A DNA stretch of 64,000 nt from Nereida sp024640765. Its GTDB lineage: Bacteria > Pseudomonadota > Alphaproteobacteria > Rhodobacterales > Rhodobacteraceae. The stretch is taken from assembly GCA_024640765.1 (NCBI GenBank), contig JAHEEK010000012.1, positions 14,989-78,988 on the forward strand, given 5' to 3'. This document shows, one piece after another, positions 1 through 7,721 of this stretch; the first letter of the stretch is position 1, and the number at the start of each line of letters is the position of its first letter. Position numbers and translations under genes: made by a program. The notes under the pieces were generated by a model. It was not told where the DNA came from. It made no database searches and saw only the letters and a list, made by a program, of their open reading frames with translations.

Positions 1-63
1 CGTTGCGCCATCGGCAAGCAGCCAATCGCGATTTTGAAGAAGGGTTGTTAAGGGATTGCTCAT
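1..63 (-). CDS. Homocysteine S-methyltransferase-like protein, N-terminal fragment (runs off the window)
   Basis: Only the first 21 codons are inside the window, read leftwards from an ATG at 61-63. The peptide ends LLADGAT, which resembles the conserved N-terminus of homocysteine or betaine-homocysteine S-methyltransferases (LLADGATGT). Those enzymes transfer a methyl group to homocysteine to make methionine. A plausible Shine-Dalgarno sequence (GAGG) lies upstream on the minus strand. The MprF-like gene behind it has the same orientation, about 96 bases away. The assignment rests on a short N-terminal match, so it is tentative. Confidence 0.5.
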   Translation of the reverse strand, partial: MSNPLTTLLQNRDWLLADGAT

Positions 64-159
64 CAGGACGCGCCTCGTGACTGGGTGTATCCTGCTAGTG
101 CCACGTTACCGTATTTAAATGAAGTTCATAATTCTCATGTTGATTATGAGGTGTGTGCT

Positions 160-2058
160 TTAGCTGGCAGACCGAATGGCGCGCAAAACTTCGGCGCCAC
201 CTATTGCGAGTGCACGTCTGGATGGCGCACAGAGATAGAGCGGTTTCCAAGAAGGGCCAAAGCATGATTTGAATTGCCGCAGGCCTTGGTTCTTCAAAGG
301 TCTCAGGACGCGGTGTAGCCATGTTTGCTCGGCCTTGGGAGGGGGCGCAGAGGCAAGTGAAACTGCATAAACACCGCTGTCATGTGCATCGCGCAGCGCT
401 TGGGTGATCATCGCATGGGTCGTACCGGTTGGTGCGTTTGGATGTGCCCGAAGAAGGTCTAGGGTCCAGTGGCGGCTGTTACCGCTCTCTGGATCAACAT
501 CACCTGCGTGAAAGCTGATGAATCCGACCAGTTTACCGTTTTTATGGGCCAGAAACACGATTTGCTCCGCCATCCATTCGGTGCAAAAGGTCCCCATAGA
601 AAAGCCGTATTCGCGAGCGTTTTGAGCAACCCATGCTGCGTTAAGCGCCTCCATTTGCACGGCAGGCAGGGTGGAATATGCATTGGTAATGACCACGTTT
701 TCCTGGGTGGCGGACTTCAGTTTGCGGCGCAATTGACGGAAATTTGACCCAGCTGTGTTGAACGGCGTGCGTGTGTCAACAATCGCATCATCGGACATGT
801 GCAGGACTTGCCAGCCGTTGTTGCGTGCCCGCTGCGCGGTCTGCGCGTTACACTTGTAGATTACTGCGTGGTGGCCCGTTTGCAGGGCCGCTTTGCGCAG
901 CGCCTCAAAATCTATGGGCCGTGCCGGACCTGACAGGGGATCAAACAGAGCGACCAACGCGGATGTAAGGCGGCGCACCAGCCATTTGGGGCGGTGGTTC
1001 GCTGCTGTATAAACGGCTTCGCTTTCAGGGTGGCGCATCAACAGGCTTTCGCTGCGTGCTGCAGCATAGGCCGCGTGCAAGGCATCGTTGTTTGGACGCT
1101 CGGCGTAAAAGCTGTTGGCGGGCGCAAAGCCCTTAATAATTCCGACCAGTACTGCGGCGATCATGGCTGGTGTTGCGTAATAAACCACGCGGAATGCGAT
1201 AAGACTGATCATGACTTCTGGCGCATTGGTAGTCACAAAAGCAGCCAAGATAGCAAGGTCAAACGGCCCCAAACCCGATGGAGTGTTCGACAAAAGCGCC
1301 ACGCCAAGTGCAGCCATGTAGATGGGGTATAGGTGCCAAAGCCCGATCGTAACGCTGTCTGGCAAAAGCACCCACAAAGCGGCTGCAGCCGCGAGTGTGT
1401 CAACGGCTGCGCAGATCATCAACCATGCCCAGTCACGTTTTTGGGGCACGGCTAAATCAGACAGCCTATCGGTTAACCGTGCTGGAATGACGTCCATCCG
1501 CCAAAGCGCCCAAGCGCCGGCCATAACGGCAATAGCGCCTAACTCCGCCACCAAAACATATGCGTTGTGCGCAAAGATAGCAGAGCCAAGCGCAGTAAGA
1601 ATGCCCCACATCATAATGAAGCTAAGTGCGACGCATGCCGTTAGCATGCCCGTTGTGCGCACTGTCATTGGCCCCACCACTTGCCAACGTATAAACGCAC
1701 CGATGAACGCGCTTGCGCCCAACGCTTGACCAAGTGCAACGGCCATGAAGCCGCTTCGCCGCGCAAGTTGCCGGCTGATACCCGTGCGCAAAACACGGTG
1801 CCAGACTGCATCATAGCCCGCCACCGCGGACAGACTTACGGCAGTGAAACCATACGCAATGATCCAATTGAGCAGGCCGATTTCTGAAAAGGCACGCGTA
1901 AGTTCATCCCACGTGGGAAGGCCCGCAAATTGACTGATCCACCAGATACAAAGCCCTGTAATCCCTAGCGGCGCAATTCGGCGGGCAATGTCTTGCAGCC
2001 GCCAGCGTCGCGGCGCTGATTGGGTGTTGGGCAAGGTGGTGCTCACATATTTCTCCAA
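160..2058 (-). CDS. MprF/LpiA-like membrane protein with a C-terminal DUF2156 domain
   Basis: This 632-residue protein has a hydrophobic N-terminal half (about residues 30-310, several membrane helices) and a soluble C-terminal half (about 320-632). The second half resembles the phosphatidylglycerol lysyltransferase domain (DUF2156, GNAT-like fold); key stretches include RQLRRKLKSA and WTLDLLRAHP. In this family the soluble domain moves an amino acid from aminoacyl-tRNA to phosphatidylglycerol, and the membrane half flips the product. Modified lipids lower the negative surface charge and raise resistance to cationic peptides. It is shorter than the long MprF proteins (about 850 residues), so the membrane part may be reduced. 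The amino acid it uses cannot be read from sequence. Confidence 0.75.
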   Translation of the reverse strand: MEKYVSTTLPNTQSAPRRWRLQDIARRIAPLGITGLCIWWISQFAGLPTWDELTRAFSEIGLLNWIIAYGFTAVSLSAVAGYDAVWHRVLRTGISRQLARRSGFMAVALGQALGASAFIGAFIRWQVVGPMTVRTTGMLTACVALSFIMMWGILTALGSAIFAHNAYVLVAELGAIAVMAGAWALWRMDVIPARLTDRLSDLAVPQKRDWAWLMICAAVDTLAAAAALWVLLPDSVTIGLWHLYPIYMAALGVALLSNTPSGLGPFDLAILAAFVTTNAPEVMISLIAFRVVYYATPAMIAAVLVGIIKGFAPANSFYAERPNNDALHAAYAAARSESLLMRHPESEAVYTAANHRPKWLVRRLTSALVALFDPLSGPARPIDFEALRKAALQTGHHAVIYKCNAQTAQRARNNGWQVLHMSDDAIVDTRTPFNTAGSNFRQLRRKLKSATQENVVITNAYSTLPAVQMEALNAAWVAQNAREYGFSMGTFCTEWMAEQIVFLAHKNGKLVGFISFHAGDVDPESGNSRHWTLDLLRAHPNAPTGTTHAMITQALRDAHDSGVYAVSLASAPPPKAEQTWLHRVLRPLKNQGLRQFKSCFGPSWKPLYLCAPSRRALAIGGAEVLRAIRSAS

Positions 2059-2303
2059 AGTATTTCGGCCACAGGCGCAACCGGTGCCGGCTGTATCCGG
2101 CCGACCTTAGGGCGTCTTGTCTAAACAACAAAATAAAGACTTCAATCGCCCAGAAGATAAAATGCCTCAAATTGTCCCTTTTGCCATTTGGCTATGTTTC
2201 GTGGTGCTTGCGAGGACGCATTAGTTGGCGTATGAGGAGCGCAAATATCGGGGTATGGGCGATGATGTCCCAAAAGACCCGATCGGAACGGAGACCCCGC
2301 ACG

Positions 2304-3065
2304 ATGGCGCGTCGCAAACTGATCTACGAAGGCAAAGCCAAAATTCTGTATGAAGGCCCCGAGCCGGGCACATTTGTGCAGTACTTCAAAGACGACGCAA
2401 CTGCGTTCAACGCCGAGAAAAAAGACGTGATTGAAGGGAAGGGTGTGTTGAATAACCGCCTGTCCGAATACTTCATGGTGGGCCTTGCCAGCATCGGTGT
2501 GCCAACGCACTTCTTGAAACGCCTGAACATGCGCGAACAGCTTATTCGCCAGTGCGAGATTATCCCGCTCGAAGTGATTGTGCGCAACCGTGCTGCGGGA
2601 TCGATTTGCAAGCGTCTTGGTCTGGAGGAGGGGGCGACACTGCCGCGCCCGATCATTGAGTTTTGCTATAAAGACGACCCACTTGGTGACCCGCTTGTGG
2701 CTGAGGAGCACATCATCGCTTTTGGCTGGGCGAGCCAGCAAGACTTGGACGATATGGTCGCTTTGGCCTTGCGCGTGAACGACTTTATGTCCGGTTTGAT
2801 GCATGGCGTCGGTATCACGCTTGTGGACTTCAAAATCGAGATTGGCCGCGTTTGGGATAATGAATTCCAACGTCTTGTGGTCGCCGATGAGATTAGTCCT
2901 GACAGCTGTCGTTTGTGGGATCAAAAGACGGGTCAAAAGCTCGACAAAGACGTTTTCCGTCGTGACCTTGGTAACTTGGCTGACGCCTATACCGAGGTGG
3001 CACGTCGCCTTGGTGTGTTGCCGGCAAACGTAAGCCCCGCGTCAAAGCCAACATTGGTTAATTGA
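2304..3065 (+). CDS. purC: Phosphoribosylaminoimidazole-succinocarboxamide synthase (SAICAR synthetase)
   Basis: PurC condenses CAIR with aspartate using ATP, a middle step of purine synthesis. The 253-residue product begins MARRKLIYEGKAKILYEG, the typical PurC N-terminus, and contains EVIVRNRAAGS and LVDFKIEIGR, both family motifs. The open frame extends 44 codons further upstream, but the ATG at 2304 matches the conserved start and has GGAG 12 bases before it. purS and purQ follow on the same strand, so this is a purine operon. A perfect 6-bp hairpin (AGGGCC/GGCCCT, 3079-3096) without a T-run sits between purC and purS and may tune mRNA stability. Confidence 0.95.
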   Translation: MARRKLIYEGKAKILYEGPEPGTFVQYFKDDATAFNAEKKDVIEGKGVLNNRLSEYFMVGLASIGVPTHFLKRLNMREQLIRQCEIIPLEVIVRNRAAGSICKRLGLEEGATLPRPIIEFCYKDDPLGDPLVAEEHIIAFGWASQQDLDDMVALALRVNDFMSGLMHGVGITLVDFKIEIGRVWDNEFQRLVVADEISPDSCRLWDQKTGQKLDKDVFRRDLGNLADAYTEVARRLGVLPANVSPASKPTLVN

Positions 3066-3139
3066 TCTGCTATTAAAGAGGGCCCGTGGTGGCCCTGTCA
3101 AACTCAAGAACCTGATTTACAAGAAAAGAGACATCGAAA

Positions 3140-3370
3140 ATGAAAGCACGTGTTCATGTTATGTTGAAAAACGGCGTTCTTGACCCACAAGGTGAGGCCG
3201 TAAAGCATGCGCTTGGAGCGATTGGTTTTGCGGGTGTTGACGGTGTGCGTCAGGGCAAAGTGATTGAGCTTGATCTGGCGGATGGTACAGACGAGGCAAC
3301 AATCGGCCAGATGTGTGAAAAGCTATTGGCGAACACGGTTATCGAATCCTACACCATCGAGGTTCTGTAA
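3140..3370 (+). CDS. purS: Phosphoribosylformylglycinamidine synthase, PurS subunit
   Basis: A 76-residue protein of the PurS family. PurS is the small structural subunit that bridges PurL and the glutaminase PurQ in the three-part FGAM synthase found in alphaproteobacteria and Gram-positives. The sequence begins MKARVHVMLKNGVLDPQGEA, where the VLDPQG motif is diagnostic. The gene has a good ribosome binding site (AAGAAAAGAGA) and ends three bases before purQ, indicating joint translation. purL is not in this window. Confidence 0.95.
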   Translation: MKARVHVMLKNGVLDPQGEAVKHALGAIGFAGVDGVRQGKVIELDLADGTDEATIGQMCEKLLANTVIESYTIEVL

Positions 3371-3373
3371 GTC

Positions 3374-4042
3374 ATGCGTGCTGCTGTCATTGTTTTCCCG
3401 GGGTCCAACTGTGACCGCGATATGAAAGTCGCGCTTGAGCAGGCGGGCGCCGATGTTCACATGGTTTGGCACAAAGACGCCGATTTGCCCGAAGGGGTTG
3501 ATCTGGTTGCTGTGCCGGGTGGTTTCTCGTTTGGTGACTATTTGCGGTGCGGGGCCATCGCAGCGCAATCTCCCATTTGCCAAGCAGTGCTCCGCCACGC
3601 CGAAGCCGGTGGTTACGTTTTGGGCGTATGCAACGGTTTTCAGGTGCTTACTGAAACGGGTCTGCTTCCGGGCGCATTGATGCGTAACGCGGGCCTTAAG
3701 TTTGTGTCGAAAACCATTGATTTAACAGTTGAAACTGAAAATTCAGTATTCACGAGCGGGTACCGTGCGGGTGATACGTTGCGCATCCCGGTGGCTCATC
3801 ATGACGGCAACTACGTGGTGGATACATCGCTTGCAGCGCGTCTGGTTGATGAAGATCGCGTCGCGTTTCGCTACAGCGCGCCCCTGAATGGCAGTGTTGA
3901 TAATATCGCGGGCGTTCTGTCTGAAAATCGCCGTGTTCTGGGCATGATGCCCCATCCTGAGCGGGCCATTGATGCATTGCATGGTCGCACAGACGGACAG
4001 GCGATGTTCCGCGCGTTGGTTGAGGCCACAGTCGCTGCATGA
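3374..4042 (+). CDS. purQ: Phosphoribosylformylglycinamidine synthase, glutaminase subunit PurQ
   Basis: This class I glutamine amidotransferase releases ammonia from glutamine for PurL in the conversion of FGAR to FGAM. The 222-residue product starts with the typical AAVIVFPGSNCDRD. The nucleophile Cys86 lies in LGVCNGFQ, and His194 and Glu196 in MPHPERA complete the catalytic triad, so the enzyme looks functional. It follows purS with a three-base gap. The next gene (dctB-like) starts 36 bases downstream on the same strand, without a visible terminator between them. Confidence 0.96.
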   Translation: MRAAVIVFPGSNCDRDMKVALEQAGADVHMVWHKDADLPEGVDLVAVPGGFSFGDYLRCGAIAAQSPICQAVLRHAEAGGYVLGVCNGFQVLTETGLLPGALMRNAGLKFVSKTIDLTVETENSVFTSGYRAGDTLRIPVAHHDGNYVVDTSLAARLVDEDRVAFRYSAPLNGSVDNIAGVLSENRRVLGMMPHPERAIDALHGRTDGQAMFRALVEATVAA

Positions 4043-4077
4043 CTTGGCAGGGCCCGTGGCTTTGGTAAGTTGCGGTC

Positions 4078-5877
4078 ATGGTAAGTACTCCGACCCCTGA
4101 AATCAAACCGCAGCGCGGTATTGCGGCTGCCCGTGTGGCGGCTGCGGCTGGCTCTGTTGGTTGGCGTGTGCGGCTGTTGCTGTTTGCGCTGTTTGTTTTT
4201 GCGGGCGTTACGATTTGGTTTACCAATGTTACGCTGACACAACGGTTTACCGAAACCACGCGCAACCGTGCGGAACTTCGGCTGGCGCTTTACTCTGCGA
4301 ATATTCTGTCAGAACTGCAGCGCAATTCGATCGTGCCACAACTTTTGGCGCGTGATCCCACGCTTATTTCGGCACTTAATTCGGCGGATTACACGCAGAC
4401 AACGCAGCGGCTGTTGTCGTTCGTGGATGAAATCGGTGCGGCGTCCCTCAGTCTTTTGGACCGTGAAGGTCGCACTGTTGCGACGACAGAACGGGTTAAA
4501 CTTGGCTCAAACCACCGGTCCGAGCCGTATTTTGTGGATGCCCTGCGGTCAACTGAGACGGTCTTTACTGTTACGCCCCAAGACGGTGTTGGGTTTGAGT
4601 TTCGCTATACCCGCAGTGTGACTGTCGGCAGTGAGCGGCTTGGCGTGATCTCGGTTGAGGTTGATCTCAGTAAATTTGAACGTTCATGGGCTGGGATTTT
4701 TGACGCCGTATTTTTGGCAGATAGCACGGGGCAGGTCATTTTATCGACCGAGCCGCGTTGGCGAGGTAAATCCGAGCAATCGGCGCTTGAACTTGTGCCT
4801 GCAACTTCTGCGATCGAGCGGGCCATTGAAAGCACCAGCAAGTGGGGGCCTGCGTCGCGCGCATTGCTGAGCGGGCAGGGTGTGATGCGCCAAGAGGCGC
4901 GTATTCCCTTTCGCGGTTGGCGTTTGATCAGTTTTACCGGCTACACCTCTGTTCGTGAGCAAGTGAACGGCGTCTTGGCGCTTGAGATTATGGGTTTCGC
5001 CATGCTGCTGGCGCTGGCGTTCTATTTGATGAACCGCCGCTCTGTGGCTCAGGCGCGGGGTTTTCAGCAAGAATCGGCTGAACTGCGCAGTCTGAACACA
5101 CGACTTCAACAAGAGATCGCAGAGCGTCAGCGCGTGCAGGCTGACCTAAAAAGCGCAGAGCAGACCTTGGCCCAGTCCTCAAAATTGGCGGCCTTGGGTG
5201 AGATGTCCGCCGCTGTTAGTCACGAGCTGAACCAGCCGCTGGCCGCGATGAAAACATATCTGGCAGGTGCCAAGCTATTGCTTGAACGTAAACGCGCCGA
5301 AGAGGCGATTGTCAGTTTTCGGCGTATCGATGATTTGATCGAGCGGATGGGCGCGATCACGCGCCAGCTTAAATCCTATGCCCGCAAGGCAGGGGACAGT
5401 CTTGCGCCCGTTGATATGCGCGACGCGGTAACGTCTGCTTTGGCTATTATGGAGCCACAACTTAAGGCACGCAAAATTCGTATCACGAAGACATTACCCC
5501 AATCGCCCGCTATCGTGCTGGGGGATCGGTTGCGCCTTGAGCAAGTTATCATCAACCTGCTGCGCAACGCATTTGACGCAACAAATGCGTCTGATACCGC
5601 GGCCGTGGATATTCTGCTTACATCGGGGGAACAGGTTCTTTTGGCTGTGCGTGATAACGGTCAGGGGATTGAAAACTTCGATGATCTTTTTGAGCCGTTT
5701 TACACCACAAAACAGCCGGGCGATGGTGTTGGTTTAGGACTTGCGATTAGTTCGGGCATTGTCACAGACCTTGGTGGGCGGCTGACCGCGCGGAATGCCG
5801 CCAATGGGGGGGCTGTTTTCGAGGTGGTCCTTCCCATTTACCGCACAGAGGGTGAAACAGGTGACGCCGCCGAGTAG
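4078..5877 (+). CDS. dctB: DctB-like sensor histidine kinase
   Basis: A 599-residue membrane kinase. It has a first membrane helix at about residues 32-50, a periplasmic sensing region of about 245 residues, a second helix at about 298-318, then a coiled linker and kinase core. The phospho-accepting His382 sits in SAAVSHELNQPLAA. The ATP-binding module shows the N box (NLLRNAFDAT), G1 (DNGQGIE) and G2 (GDGVGLGLAI). This layout and the H-box match DctB, which senses C4-dicarboxylates such as succinate and signals to DctD. The response regulator follows after 30 bases. No dicarboxylate transporter gene is present in the window, so the ligand is inferred from family only. Confidence 0.85.
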   Translation: MVSTPTPEIKPQRGIAAARVAAAAGSVGWRVRLLLFALFVFAGVTIWFTNVTLTQRFTETTRNRAELRLALYSANILSELQRNSIVPQLLARDPTLISALNSADYTQTTQRLLSFVDEIGAASLSLLDREGRTVATTERVKLGSNHRSEPYFVDALRSTETVFTVTPQDGVGFEFRYTRSVTVGSERLGVISVEVDLSKFERSWAGIFDAVFLADSTGQVILSTEPRWRGKSEQSALELVPATSAIERAIESTSKWGPASRALLSGQGVMRQEARIPFRGWRLISFTGYTSVREQVNGVLALEIMGFAMLLALAFYLMNRRSVAQARGFQQESAELRSLNTRLQQEIAERQRVQADLKSAEQTLAQSSKLAALGEMSAAVSHELNQPLAAMKTYLAGAKLLLERKRAEEAIVSFRRIDDLIERMGAITRQLKSYARKAGDSLAPVDMRDAVTSALAIMEPQLKARKIRITKTLPQSPAIVLGDRLRLEQVIINLLRNAFDATNASDTAAVDILLTSGEQVLLAVRDNGQGIENFDDLFEPFYTTKQPGDGVGLGLAISSGIVTDLGGRLTARNAANGGAVFEVVLPIYRTEGETGDAAE

Positions 5878-5907
5878 GGCGTGCGTCAGACCCAATAAGG
5901 ATGCCCC

Positions 5908-7239
5908 ATGGCTAAGCCGATGAAGATCGCGATTGTTGATGATGAAAAGGACATGCGTCAGTCCATAAGCCAATGGCTGGCACTGTCGGGATATGAGACT
6001 GAAACATTCGCCAGCGCGGAAGACGCGTTGAAAGGCATTGCGCCTGATTACCCCGGTATTGTGGTCAGTGACATCCGGATGCCCGGCATGGACGGTATGC
6101 AGTTTCTCAAGAGGTTGATGGGTGCTGACAGCGCGCTTCCCGTCATCATGATCACGGGCCACGGCGATGTCCCCATGGCCGTTGAGGCGATGCGGGTCGG
6201 GGCGTTTGATTTCCTTGAAAAGCCGTTTAATCCTGAAACGATGTCCGATTTAGCCAAGCGCGCTGCGCGGGCGCGGCGTTTAACGCTTGATAACCGTGCG
6301 CTGCGTCGCGAGCTGTCTGACGGTGCCGCGCTGATGAAAAAGTTGATCGGTGCATCGCCGGTGATGGCGCGGCTGAAAGAAGATATTTTGGATCTGGGGC
6401 AGGCCGACGGTCATGTGCTGATCGACGGTGAAACGGGGACGGGCAAAACGCTTGTGGCCCACGCCCTTCATGCGGTTGGTGCACGCGCGGCGAAGAAGTT
6501 TGTGTTGGTCAGTTGCGGCGGCGTAGATGAAGATGCGTTGATGAAACGCCTTTTTGATGCCTCCGAGGATGGCCGTATTTGCGCAGTTGAAGAAGCGCGC
6601 GGTGGCACGCTTGTGCTTGAGGATATTGAGGCACTTAGTGACGCGGCACAGGCCTGTTTGTTGAGTGTTATTAACGAGCAAGGCACACCCGCAGAGACGC
6701 GGATCGTAGCCATTTGTAATCTGCAAGAGCAGGGGCGAACTGTTGAGGACGCGCTGCGGCGAGATTTGTTTTATAGACTCACCGCTTTGCGTATTACCGT
6801 TCCGCCGTTACGTAAACGTGGGGAAGACATCCTGACGCTCTTCACGCGTTTGGCGGAACAATACGCTGATGAATACGGCTGTGACGCGCCCAAAGTTAGC
6901 GCGCAAGAGGCAGCACAATTGCTGCAAGCCCCATGGCCCGGAAACGTACGTCAGTTGATTAACGTGGCTGAACGGGCAGTGCTACAAAACCGGCGTGAAA
7001 ATAGTAGCATCACATCACTTCTGATGAGCGACGCCGAGGAAATGGCACCAGTCATTACCACCGAAGGAAAACCGCTTAAGGAATACGTCGAGGCGTTTGA
7101 ACGGATGTTGATCGACAACACCATGCGCCGCCACAAGGGCAGCATCGTGTCCGTAATGGATGAGTTGTGTCTGCCGCGCCGGACCTTGAATGAAAAAATG
7201 GCCAAATACGGACTGCAAAGATCTGAATATTTGGGCTGA
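5908..7239 (+). CDS. dctD: DctD-like NtrC-family response regulator lacking the GAFTGA loop
   Basis: A 443-residue response regulator paired with the kinase upstream. The receiver domain (1-125) has the acidic pair DDEKD and phospho-acceptor Asp55 in VVSDIRMPG. The AAA+ domain (about 140-370) has Walker A GETGTGKT and a Walker B-like LVLEDIE. A Fis-type helix-turn-helix closes the protein (about 400-443). The region where sigma-54 activators carry the GAFTGA loop is different: after VLVSCGGVDEDALMKRLF the chain runs directly to the Walker B strand. GAFTGA contacts sigma-54, so this protein may act on another form of RNA polymerase, as reported for Rhodobacter capsulatus NtrC. The symbol rests on overall resemblance and gene context. 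Confidence 0.82.
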   Translation: MAKPMKIAIVDDEKDMRQSISQWLALSGYETETFASAEDALKGIAPDYPGIVVSDIRMPGMDGMQFLKRLMGADSALPVIMITGHGDVPMAVEAMRVGAFDFLEKPFNPETMSDLAKRAARARRLTLDNRALRRELSDGAALMKKLIGASPVMARLKEDILDLGQADGHVLIDGETGTGKTLVAHALHAVGARAAKKFVLVSCGGVDEDALMKRLFDASEDGRICAVEEARGGTLVLEDIEALSDAAQACLLSVINEQGTPAETRIVAICNLQEQGRTVEDALRRDLFYRLTALRITVPPLRKRGEDILTLFTRLAEQYADEYGCDAPKVSAQEAAQLLQAPWPGNVRQLINVAERAVLQNRRENSSITSLLMSDAEEMAPVITTEGKPLKEYVEAFERMLIDNTMRRHKGSIVSVMDELCLPRRTLNEKMAKYGLQRSEYLG

Positions 7240-7721
7240 CACCTAAACTGCAGGGTGGTGCGTCGGTTTAGCATTGTAATTATGGCGCTTCATACCTACT
7301 ATTAAAATACGCAGGCCAAAGCAGACAGCTCGGGTGCTGCGATATGAGTTTCGCTGTCTGACCTGTCCCTGAGAAATCTCGCGACCAACCTGACAGACCG
7401 ATTGCGGGTCATTGACCCACTAGAACGCACGCGATTGCCGCCAAAAGCAGCGCCGCGTGAGATAATTGGCACCGCGTCCCCCGCGATTTGAGGCGACGTT
7501 ATGTGTCGGAGAAGAAACGCGATGACGCGCGCCAGAGACGGGCAAAAAGGCCGAGCACAGCAGTTGACAGACCATTACGGTTTGCCTGTTCGTGCATCTG
7601 CTCTCCCGCTTGATCGGCCGCGTTTCGCCATAGATAGACACCCAATCCCTACCACTTCATCTCGCCTCAGGTCTCCGCCTGATAGACGCGATCGGCGTTT
7701 GGGACGGTGCGAACGGATAAA
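7240..7721 (+). promoter_or_regulatory. Intergenic leader upstream of rne
   Basis: This 480-base stretch between dctD and rne holds no convincing gene; the short open frames in it lack ribosome binding sites and family resemblance. It contains a perfect inverted repeat GGGTCA-T-TGACCC (7406-7418) and a small hairpin TCAGG/CCTGA close to the rne start (about 7669-7684). RNase E mRNAs in other bacteria have long 5' leaders that the enzyme itself cleaves to control its level, so a similar role here is an inference from position and length. Confidence 0.35.

Noticed and set aside
85..322. Short open frames on both strands at the left edge
   Set aside because: They lie across the end of the MprF-like gene or its flank, have no ribosome binding site and no family likeness.
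2142..2936. Long minus-strand frame opposite purC
   Set aside because: It is an antisense shadow of purC; the composition and lack of a start signal do not support a gene.
7406..7418. Palindrome GGGTCATTGACCC in the rne leader as an operator
   Set aside because: Single short palindrome without a nearby promoter or known regulator; not enough evidence.
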